Part shown: in pieces, positions 40,766 to 49,976 of the stretch
Position numbering within the stretch: position 1 is the first letter of the stretch
How the letters are laid out: every line of letters begins with the position of its first letter
Made by a program: the position numbers and the translations under genes
From: Oppiella nova
Lineage: Eukaryota; Arthropoda; Arachnida; Sarcoptiformes; Oppiidae
DNA length: 49,976 bases
NCBI GenBank assembly: GCA_905397405.1
Contig: CAJPVJ010000056.1
Location: 1 to 49,976 of the forward strand
Direction: 5' to 3'
Notes under the pieces: generated by a model
Database searches by the model: none
What the model was told of the DNA's origin: nothing
What the model saw: only the letters and a program-made list of their open reading frames with translations

Positions 40766-43482
40766 TTATTCTGGATAAGTACGGTAAACACCACTGCAAA
40801 GGAAATGAAATCAGCCGTAATCTCATCACAAACAGACTTACCGAACTAAACTCCTGTCAGAGCCGACAAACGAGTTGTTGCCAACCGATGCGGGACGGGA
40901 TGTTTGGGACGTCAACTTATTCGTATCACAACCAGCGGCTGCTTCGCTCGTGTATTTAATATTGGTGTACTCCCGGCCCGCCTGTAGACTTTTCTGTGAA
41001 CAGGCAATAAGCATACATGTACAGGTTCATTTAATCATTATAATGGTTATTAATTAGCAATATTGGTTCAATTAGTCAATGATTTACACACAATTCACAA
41101 ACAAAGTACCGTTAACAAATTGAAAACTAAAAATATCACTTTTATAACTAACGTAGATCATTTATGAATACCGGTACAGATACCGGTTATAAGATATACT
41201 GCATGCTTGGTCATTTTACTAGTTTTAGTCATTATAATTCTACTGGTATATCAATCACGGGTTTATCAATTGCAATGAATTAAACTTTAAAATCAGATTC
41301 AATGGAAATAGCAATGAAAGCAATACCTGTTCGGCGAGAATCCTTTGCTGTAATGTCTCGATATAGTGTTGAACCGCAAGGTATACGAACTTATATTGTG
41401 CTTCGGTCTGAACCATACCAGACCTCTGGGAACGAACCATTTGTATAGTTCTTTGAATATCTATTTCACAGTCGAGTCCATGTCTTTTGATTTGTTCTAT
41501 TATTTGGTCGATAACTATGAAAGTACCAGTCCTTCCAATACCGGCGCTAAATATATTCAATTGTCATTTAAAAGCAAAGTTTTATTAAGTGTTCGTTGAA
41601 TTTCATATGAAATTATGGAAACATTTAAGTGAGAAAATGGGTCACACCTGCAGTGGACAATGACAGGGCCGGCGTCATCAATGGCTTCTTGCTTCCGGTT
41701 CACGTCGTGAAGAAAGTTAAGAACACATCCGGGATCGGAGGGCACGCCGTGATCGGGCCAAGCGGTGAAGTGGTAATGATATATAGTCCGAGTGATTGAA
41801 TTGTCGCTCTCTTTGCAAACCGAGAATTCCCTTAACGTGTAATCAATGGTCGGCTTTTCACTAATGGTTTTGACCACAATTTTGCCGAACTCTTTGGTCT
41901 GTCCCCTATCGGGCCAATAGCGGACACATTTGTTTTTGCCTCTTTCTATCTCTTTAGTGGTCATCACAATAACGGCGCAGTTCTCCTGCCATACCATCCA
42001 CCAGAAGTCACCGGATGTGTTGGTCAGCGGACCCTGAGTTGCAATATATCTCTTTCTGTTGTTATCCGGACTGTTATTCTCGTCATCAATCTGTGTATTA
42101 TTGCATCGCATCGTCACAATCAGCCATCAATTCAAACATTAAACATACAGTAATCATATTAGCGTTGATATAGTCGGCGCCGATGGTATTGTCCACCTCT
42201 CTGAGCAGTACGCGCGTGTAATCGACTATTCAATCATAATAAATGTGTCAATAAGTAGTCAATGAGATAATCGCACAAACAATGAGATACTCATCACATA
42301 CAGGGAAGAATATTTTTGTACCGATTTTTGGCTCTATTCTCAGGTTTCTGTCCCTCTTTTCTGGATAATAGATGTTTGCATTCTTGTTGTTGCAAATACT
42401 GTCACATTCATACAGTATTACAATCATGTCATTATAATCACCGGTAAATGCATTAAACATAAAGCAGTAAAATATGAGTGAAACGAACGTTTGGAGCTTA
42501 AGGAGGGTTTTCGGCCGAAAAGGCTTCAAAACCTGCAAGAGAAACCAGTTGTGAAACTGAGACAAGAGCTACCAACTCCGTCACTAAGCCCACCGTAACT
42601 TACCCAAGAACTCGTGGACAACAGTTCCCGTGGTCTCGACCATTGGGTTCTTCTTGTAGTGTTCGACCAAATCGCTCAAAGAGTCGAACTTATCTCCACC
42701 GCCGACATCGAACTTATTGTCCTGAAATCGGATCATAACGTGAGTGACTTTGTCGTCGGTACGTACGGTGAGCACGTAATCGCCGGGTTTGCTCTGACTC
42801 TCGCGCACTAAGAAACTGCCGTTTTTGCCCTTTTCCAGGACCAGTCTCTCGGCGTCTTTGCCGGACAGCGGGCCGTGAAACCAGCGCTCGGATGTCGGAT
42901 CCGACGAGTTGAGGGGAAACTTGAGTTCAATCACTTCGCCGTTCTTCTCCTTCAGTTGTCCCATGTTTTCCATGTAGTACTGAACCAATTCAGCCAAAGT
43001 GGCGAACTTCTCGCCGCCGTAGAGGTCGTAGTAGTCACCCGTGTTCTGGATCTTTATGTGCGTCACCTGACCGTTGCGTCGCACCGATAGCGTGAAGTCT
43101 CCCGGATTGGACTTCGAGGGCCGCGCCAGGAAACTCCCCTCAAAGCCCCTCTCCATCAACATCTTCTCCGCGTCCACTCCCGAGATGTTTGGGTGAAACC
43201 ATCGCCCGTGACTGTCATCACATCATACATAATCACAATTACTAACACATCCTTCACATCACACCTACACTTCACTGTCAGCACTACATCCACGCCAACC
43301 CTCACCTACGCTGCCCTCCCTTCCCCTCCCATCCCGCAATTCAATGCATATTCACGCAAATCATGCCTTCAATTGGTATTCAATCAGCGATTGAATGACA
43401 ACTGCAGACAATGTGACCGTCACTGCAATCATTGATAATCAAAGACATGCTAATCACGCAATTCAGACCTTCTCGTAGACAT
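40766..43482 (-). CDS. csw: SHP2/corkscrew non-receptor tyrosine phosphatase
   Basis: A cytoplasmic phosphatase that transmits receptor-tyrosine-kinase signals to Ras/MAPK. Supported exons: 43469-43482 (MSTR), an SH2 exon 43211 to 42623 or 42604, about 42532 (uncertain linker), 42302-42398, 42149-42225, 41648-42090, 41327-41546, 40842-40993, 40766-40793. N-SH2 is recognised by [15 protein letters not shown] and C-SH2 by [14 protein letters not shown] and [15 protein letters not shown]. The phosphatase domain has [31 protein letters not shown], the WPD loop (TAWPDHGVP), the signature [10 protein letters not shown] (split by an intron after the Cys) and the Q-loop region [10 protein letters not shown]. 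The tail keeps EYTNIKY, the SHP2 phosphotyrosine site. The linker between C-SH2 and the phosphatase domain is not resolved: the strong donor at 42604 gives a frameshift, while a weak one at 42623 keeps frame. Confidence 0.93.
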
Positions 43483-44700
43483 GATGTGGTGATAATCAGT
43501 GGTAATCTCTTGTGGGTGATCGTCTTAAATGGTGATGCGTTGCGACTAAGAGATCATAATTGGCTGAATGAGTGGTGCAAGCGATGAATCGGTGGTCAGT
43601 TGTCAACACATCCCATGTGTGGCGTTCAGTGTTGTCTTCACACCAACCAGAATATTCCTGAAAATAGATCTCTAAGTTGTAAAAGTAGATGACAGACATT
43701 AATAAAGTATAAATCGATCCATGGTACAGTATTATTTTTCATTTATTATGCTATTACATTACCTTATTATGTCAATTATGTCATTATTTCATTTAATTCA
43801 GAGATTAACCATAACTTATTCTATAATAACTGTAATATCAATTAAACTGTAAATACAGTACCTCTATATTATTACTAAAGAATTATAAAATATGAAAAAT
43901 ATTCTAAAGAATATTCTAAAATATATATTATATAGTAAGTTATACAGTACATTAAGTATAGAATAAGTAGAGTTATATGAAATGATTAGTATTACCGTAA
44001 ATACCAATTTTGTATAATATACTAGCCGTTGAGTATGCATATTCTGGGTAGCATCCAATATAATTAATATCGATGTCCACTCCATGGCATTAATTGCAAT
44101 TGAAAACCAAAGAATTATGATTTTTGATGAATAATTAAAAGACAAGTGTTTTAAACGAATTGATGTTTATTTCGAAAATTTCCCAAAAGATATAAATGTT
44201 TAATCATTTTGTGTTTTGAATGAGATTAAGCTTATGTCAAAAATAGCTGATTTTTGCTAATTGGTTGTTGTTTAAGATCTCAATATTTAATATTACTTTG
44301 TGTTTACGTATCGCACATTGAAAACAACAATAACACCGATAATAGCAATGAACACAACCGGACGCACAGAATATCGAGAATAATGTAAGCAATCGTATCG
44401 TCAATACAGTTATGTCTATAGAAATGAATAATTACTTGAAATAACATTAATTAAAGTTTTCACACCACAAACCATTACAATTAAATGCTTTATAACATAT
44501 CAATAGAATAGTAATTATAATAATTATATATAAAAGTATGAGAATAAGAGTTATCCCATATTAACACCTTGTTTACAAAACATTTAAATACATCAAACAT
44601 TTTGTTCATATAAATACAATTATAACAAATAATTATTAAAACTTTTTAAATACTTTTTCTCCAATATTTTTAACGCAAAAACCTTTTTTATAATCAAAAA

Positions 44701-45394
44701 TCAGATTCAATTCGCATGTTGTGAGTCGATTGAGTAAAACATTAATTAGGGATCAAATAGTATTTGAGAGGACATTGATAACCTGGGCTCACATTCTTCA
44801 CAAAACTCAATACATTTCTCCATTTATTAATACATTTAAATTAACTATTGTTTTGGCACTAAAACAATGCTTTATTTTCTCAAACAAACGCCCAGTTTGT
44901 AAAATTATTAAATCGATTATCGATCTGTTTTGACAAATAATTATAAATCATTTGTCATCACAAGTACTCGACTCGTATATAGTGAACAACAATTGTTTCA
45001 TATATTCAAAAATACAGATTTGATGGCAATTGATGTGATGCTCAAATGTTTCGATGATTTACTTGTTTTCATTAGAAATTCAATAAAAATATTTCAGACT
45101 TAATATTCTGTGATAAATAGGAAAAACTTAAAAACATATTTAAATTATAGAACTGTATAATGAAAAAACAATAAGAATTTCATATAAAATGATTTCAATT
45201 TATATAAATAATAAATATTCAGATCCAGTAGTTGTCGTATTTATAAAACTTAAATATAATTAATTTATAACTCAATTAATAAAATTTTTAGCCAAATATA
45301 AAATCTTAAGTAAATATTTAAATAATTTGCAATAATAGCTTAAAATAATATTTATTATCTGATAAATAAAATTTAAAAAATAAATACCGAAATA
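44701..45394 (+). repeat. Dispersed repeat, copy 1
   Basis: Starts TCAGATTCAATTCGCATG and is about 97-99% identical by eye to 49285-49976 (offset 4584 at the left end). The window ends before the second copy does, so the full length is unknown. A short open frame (44721-44933) is shared by both copies but has no recognisable domain. There are no obvious terminal inverted repeats. It is probably a non-autonomous element or a segmental duplication. Confidence 0.85.
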
Positions 45395-45522
45395 ATAACT
45401 CAATTAATAAAATTTTTAGCCAAATATAAAATCTTAAGTAAATATTTAAATAATTTGCAATAATAGCTTAAAATAATATTTATTATCTGATAAATAAAAT
45501 TTAAAAAATAAATACCGAAATA
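45267..45522. repeat. Perfect two-copy 128-bp tandem repeat
   Basis: The unit beginning ATAACTCAATTAATAAAA is present at 45267-45394 and, with no difference, at 45395-45522. It lies at the right end of dispersed repeat copy 1. Confidence 0.9.
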
Positions 45523-46475
45523 ATAGGAATACCGGTACCGGTAAGTCGATTGAGCTTTAAATGCTTGCAATGGGACCGACATATGAGGTATGATATGTGA
45601 TATGTTGTGACGATTTTCCTATTCATCAGAATTAACAATACATGTCGGCTAACATACCGAACATACTGTCCTATCATTAGTAAATCATTTATAAAAACGT
45701 TTTCATAAATCAGATTATTATCGACTTTCGGCTCAAATATAACATCAAAGCAATCAATGCTAACGACTTTAAATTCATAATAATAATAATAATATAATTA
45801 AATTAATAAAAATAACAAAATATAATATAAGCTACCGTTGCTCTCATCCAATAAAAGCTCTGAATGTGAACTTTCTATAGAATTGAATTGTATTTGTATC
45901 GAAACATTCAATCAGAATATATGTCAATAATTGGAAATTTGTGTAAATTCTGGCTCTTTTATAACGTCTGACCGAAGGGTTATATAAGACTAGAATAATG
46001 TTTGAATTGAAATCATATAGTTTTGCTTTCAAAAAGTGAGCACATGTTGAGTCATTATTTAAATATTAATTCATAATCAATGAGAAATTCATCAATCACT
46101 GGACAATGAGTTACATATGTTTTATAATATCCGGTGCGGATAAGGAAGTTATGTAAGGCTATTGTCGTATTTGTTTGTTAAGCAGTTTTGCTCATTAAAG
46201 GCGTTTTGAGGACAGTTCTGTTCAGTTATCATATCATTTACAGTATATTTATATTATATTCAAATATATTTATAAATTTAGTGCAATATTTGGTCCGCAA
46301 TTCAACGATAAGTTATTATAAATTTGTCCAAAAAATCAAATAAAACTCTGAGTAAAGCAAACGAAACAAACTTTTCGACCATTTGTCTCAATAGTCACAT
46401 AACAAACAATACAGAAAAAGGGATGTCATGTCTGTGGACAGCAATGACACTACCGGTGCTACAACGCTAACAACA

Positions 46476-47997
46476 CTAATATGGCTTATCTTTACTTCGC
46501 TTGAGTTGGACTTTGAGTCGTTTAGTGCCGATTTGGAAGCCATTCATGGCTTGAATGGCCGCTTGTGCTGAGATGGGGTTGTCGTACGACACGAATCCGA
46601 AACATTTCGACAGATTTGTCTGTTTGTCTATAAATACTTTACTCGACAATACATTTCCGAATGGAGAGAACGTCGACGCGAGGTCTGTGTCGCCGAACTC
46701 AGCCGGCAAGTGGTATATGAAAAGGTTTGCGCCGTCCGGCCCTTCCGTCTGTTTGCCGCCGCCCGTGCCGTTGTTGTGGGACAGCGCCAGACTGTTCTGC
46801 TGTTGTGCTGCCTGTACTGCCAACTGGGCCAGAGTTTGCTGACCCGCACCTCCCAAGCCGAAGTTGGAAAAGGTCTGGTGCTGTTGGTGTTGGTTCGCTG
46901 AAGTGCTGTATAGATCACTGGAACCGTTGAGATGCTGCTGTTGCTGAGGCGTCGAACTGCCCGTCGGGTTATTCGAGTTATTGGTGGCACTGCCGCAGAG
47001 GGCGGCCAACATCATGGGGTTAGAGGCGGCCAGTGTTGCGGCCGCAGCGGCCAGAGACAACTCGGGGGTCGAGTTCATCGAAGAGACGAGTTGTTGCTGA
47101 ATGGCGAGAGTGGCGGCCGCGGCCAATGCGTTCTGTTGCTGTTGCGCCTGTTGCTGGACCTGTTGCTGTTGAGCTGCCGCCGCGGCCGCCAGTGCCAGGT
47201 AGGGGTTCGCTGCGGCCGCCGCTAACGTCGCCGCCGCCGGGTTGGGCTGCGATGAGTGACACAACTGTTGCATCAGTATCTGCTGCTGCCTTCGCGCGTC
47301 TTTATCTCGTTGTGTGTCCGCAAACTTCACCACAAGAGGCGACGAACAGCCTTCCATTGTTTGCGAGTGATTCATGGCTTTGATGGCATTGATGGCACAC
47401 TGACGGGTCGAAAAGGTGACAAAAGCACAGCCTATGGCAGACACACCAGTGGTCAGTGATTATGAAACAGTCATGGCATACAATAAGATAATAATAAGAC
47501 AAAGCTATGAACTGAGCCCTACCTTTGCTCTGGCCGTTGGTGTCCCTCAAGACAGTGCACTCCTCGATGTTTCCATAGGCGGCAAACATGAGCCGTACGT
47601 CCGATTCGGTGTACTTCTTGGACAACATGCCGACGAAGAGTTTGCGTTCATTCCTGTTCTCGGAGTCGGCGGGCTTCATCTGGATTGGGTGGTGCATCGA
47701 TGTCAGGGTCTTCACGTTGTGGAGGGCGTCCTGCGCCTGGAGGGCCGACCGGCGCGTGTAGTACGTCACGAAACAACAGCCCCTACTCTGTCCGGACTGC
47801 TTGTCTCGCAACACATTGATTGAGTGGATTTCGCCGAACTCCTCGAAAAGTCTGCGACAATCGGATTCACTCCAATCGCGTGGGATCTGTCCGACAAACA
47901 TCTTAATGGCGTCGCCGTCCGGCTCGCGGACCCCGTTGTTGGTCACCATTACGACCGGTTGGGGAGAGACGGCGTTCCCCGTGTTGTTCGCACTCAT
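46476..47997 (-). CDS. CELF: CELF/Bruno-family RNA-binding protein (three RRMs)
   Basis: Binds GU-rich RNA elements and controls splicing, translation and decay; acts in nucleus and cytoplasm. Two coding exons: 47523-47997 and 46476-47431, joined by a 91-nt intron; 476 aa. The start is the ATG at 47997 ([10 protein letters not shown]); the frame is open a little further upstream without another ATG. RRM1 (about 30-112) has [12 protein letters not shown] and [14 protein letters not shown]2 (about 120-200) has [13 protein letters not shown] and [10 protein letters not shown]. Then comes [21 protein letters not shown] long Ala/Gln-rich linker follows. RRM3 (394-470) has [15 protein letters not shown] and [11 protein letters not shown], then the family C-terminus [15 protein letters not shown]. 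Closest to the CELF1/2 group. The coding sequence is strikingly GC-rich compared with its surroundings. Dispersed repeats lie on both sides. Confidence 0.95.
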
Positions 47998-48085
47998 TGT
48001 GGACGACGTGGTGATGGGTGCCGGCAACGGATCAGTCGTGGCGATCGTGTCAATCGATTCAATGGATTGGTCTCTCAGTTGGCTA

Positions 48086-48233
48086 TCAATACATGCAATA
48101 CTTGTTGCGCTTATTCTCTACTTTACTGTTATATCGATTGCAATGACTTTGCATTCATTTGTTTGGCATTGAATCGACTCGTGAGTCAATGGATGGTTAC
48201 TAAGACATGCCTTGTGTTGAGACGCTCGCACAA
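48086..48233. repeat. 148-bp direct repeat, copy 1, ending at an N
   Basis: Identical to 48235-48382 at all 148 positions. The copies are separated only by the N at 48234, so they are probably the uncollapsed overlapping ends of two contigs. Confidence 0.92.
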
Positions 48234-48234
48234 N
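48234..48234. other. Single N: assembly junction
   Basis: One undetermined base between two identical 148-bp sequences, upstream of the CELF gene. Confidence 0.9.
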
Positions 48235-48382
48235 TCAATACATGCAATACTTGTTGCGCTTATTCTCTACTTTACTGTTATATCGATTGCAATGACTTTG
48301 CATTCATTTGTTTGGCATTGAATCGACTCGTGAGTCAATGGATGGTTACTAAGACATGCCTTGTGTTGAGACGCTCGCACAA
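48235..48382. repeat. 148-bp direct repeat, copy 2, starting at an N
   Basis: Exact copy of 48086-48233. The true genome probably has this sequence once. Confidence 0.92.
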
Positions 48383-49284
48383 TCTGGATGTCAACTATGG
48401 TCTTCAGAATGGATGGGACAGATCTAACACACCTGACAGACAGTCACACATACCATACATGGACGACGAGTACAGTGAGAGCACAGTTAGAGTACAGATA
48501 TGTCTCACATCAACAGGACATCAAAGACATGAAAGAGGATGAGATGAACGCTACACAGAGTCGACAATTAATGGCAAACGTGGACACAAGCAGTATGAAC
48601 AATACTGACAGCGATGCCAATGAACACAACTACACCAAACATACACGAATGCCAGCCCTACCACTACTGCCCAACAGTGCACTGCCACACAACCACTGCC
48701 AGTGCCAACACACTAACAGGTATTACACCATTACAAGCATAACCAGCATTACGCCAATGCATACACCAATGCATAAGCATTACACTCGTCGACACTATTA
48801 CTGCATGAACTGTGCAGTACATGCATTGCCACACAGCACTAATACAGTACAGTATACCACTACTACAGTACTACACTATTCATACTACTCTACACCTGAA
48901 CACTGGGCTCGAGTTCACCATTCATGCAGTCATTCAACAATCAATCAATGATTCAATGCATTCATAGCGAGCCATTTAACAGCACTCACAAAGTTTTGAC
49001 ACTTTCTACAAGTGGTCACTCCTGTCACCTCTCACTACTACCGCTATGAGTGGTGTCATTCACACCGATTCTAGTCATATGTCTCTTAGCACTCATTACC
49101 GACCATCACTTGCTTAAGAAGTGATTAGAAGACATGAGTTCTGTTCACTAGAAGTCCCGTAACAATTGACACCCACTTCCTCACCACTCATTCATATATT
49201 AGTATCAATTGGTTTACGCGCAAGAAGTTAGGGTCACATCACTTATTAGGACCTCATATATACTTTTAAAGTTAGCTATGAGTA
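48383..49284. other. Upstream flank of the CELF gene
   Basis: ACA/CAC-rich, less AT-rich sequence. It contains an open frame on the plus strand (48388-48951) whose product is low-complexity (His/Thr/Tyr-rich) and unlike any known protein. More likely it is 5' leader, promoter or intron of the CELF gene, which reads leftward. Confidence 0.45.
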
Positions 49285-49976
49285 TCAGATTCAATTCGCA
49301 TGTTGTGAGTCGATTGAGTAAAACATTAATTAGGGATCAAATAGTATTTGAGAGGACATTGATAACCTGGGCTCACATTCTTCACAAAACTCAATACATT
49401 TCTCCATTTATCAATACATTTAAATTAACTATTGTTTTGGCACTAAAACAATGCTTTATTTTCTCAAACAAATGCCCAGTTTGTAAAATTATTAAATCGA
49501 TTATCGATCTGTTTAGACAAATCATTATAAATCATTTGTCATCACAAGTACTCGACTCGTATATAGTGAACAACAATTGTTTGATATATTCAAAAATACA
49601 GATTTGATGGCAATTGATGTGATGCTCAAATGTTTCGATGATTTACTTGTTTTCATTAGAAATTCAATAAAAATATTTCAGACTTAATATTCAGTGATAA
49701 ATAGGAAAAACTTAAAAACATATTTAAATTATAGAACTGTATAATGAAAAACAATAAGAATTTCATATAAAATCATTTCAATTGATATAAATAATAAATA
49801 TTCAGATCCAGTAGTTGTCGTATTTATAAAACTTAAATATAATTAATTAATAACTCAATTAATAAAATTTTTAGCCAAATATAAAATCTTAAGTAAATAT
49901 TTAAATAATTTGCAATAATAGCTTAAAATAATATTTATTATCTGATAAATAAAATTTAAAAAATAAATACCGAAAT
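49285..49976 (+). repeat. Dispersed repeat, copy 2 (cut by window end)
   Basis: A direct-orientation copy of the repeat at 44701, with scattered substitutions (for example AATGCCC for AACGCCC) and single-base indels. It includes the same 3' unit that is tandemly duplicated at 45267-45522, here seen once before the window ends. Confidence 0.85.

Larger units (their letters stand above)
43483..46475. other. Intergenic region between csw and CELF genes
   Basis: About 3 kb, very AT-rich. It contains the dispersed repeat copy starting at 44701 and the perfect tandem repeat 45267-45522. The left end should hold the csw 5' leader, the right end the CELF 3' UTR. No coding sequence recognised. Confidence 0.5.

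Noticed and set aside
46555-47383. Several open frames on both strands with Leu/Arg-rich products
   Set aside because: Frame shadows of the Ala/Gln-repeat CELF linker.
47302-48172. Long plus-strand open frames opposite CELF
   Set aside because: Antisense shadows of the GC-rich CELF exons; the minus strand encodes clear RRMs.
48207-48542. Open frames running through the N at 48234
   Set aside because: Created by the duplicated 148-bp overlap; not continuous biological sequence.
48388-48951. 187-codon open frame on +
   Set aside because: Low-complexity product rich in His, Thr and Tyr from CA/AC-rich DNA, no domain, and immediately upstream of CELF. More likely leader or intron sequence.
49209-49607. 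132-codon open frame and its shorter relative at 44721-44933
   Set aside because: Lies in the dispersed repeat. The product has no recognisable motif and the frame extends into unrelated flank, so a transposon protein is not supported.
44701-49976. LTR retrotransposon with the two repeats as LTRs
   Set aside because: The internal region is an intact host CELF gene with introns, there is no reverse transcriptase or integrase, and no TG...CA ends were seen.

Overview
This is nuclear DNA from a eukaryote, almost certainly an arthropod. It is AT-rich, and its coding sequence is split into many short exons. GT-AG introns are often only 50-100 nt, and microexons are as small as 14-25 nt. A tyrosine decarboxylase (the first enzyme of tyramine/octopamine synthesis) and a gooseberry-type Pax3/7 gene point to an arthropod. 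An acariform mite is my best guess, but it is an inference and the window cannot prove it.

Nine protein-coding genes can be reconstructed exon by exon, and for seven of them the splice phases close completely. From left to right: a PUSL1-type tRNA pseudouridine synthase (+, 56-1572); tyrosine decarboxylase (-, 3602-9148); a gooseberry/Pax3/7 transcription factor (+, 13192-18229); an M13 neprilysin/ECE-type membrane metallopeptidase with 19 coding exons (-, 19831-23722, with a probable untranslated leader exon near 25.65 kb); procollagen lysyl hydroxylase PLOD with 15 exons (-, 27843-34798); a small secreted single-Ig protein of the OIG-4 type (+, about 29688-31846) nested antisense inside one PLOD intron; the heterotrimeric G-protein beta subunit (-, 37545-40273); corkscrew/SHP2 tyrosine phosphatase (-, 40766-43482); and a CELF/Bruno RNA-binding protein with three RRMs (-, 46476-47997). 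These are unrelated housekeeping, developmental and neuromuscular genes. There is no operon or gene cluster. The antisense nesting of the Ig gene in PLOD is the most notable arrangement.

The non-coding parts are AT-rich introns and spacers. They contain a long foldback element (2801-3189), a recent tandem duplication copying half a Tdc exon (5889-6909), a diverged 128-bp tandem repeat (7743-7999), a perfect 128-bp tandem repeat (45267-45522), a dispersed repeat of at least about 690 bp on both sides of the CELF gene (44701 onward and 49285 to the window end), and GA/CT microsatellites.

Two isolated Ns (2225 and 48234) each sit at a perfect repeat, a 127-bp inverted copy and a 148-bp direct copy. 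Both look like uncollapsed contig overlaps, so order and orientation across 2225 are doubtful. I found no convincing prokaryotic, viral, CRISPR, rRNA or tRNA content, and no obviously new biological system.
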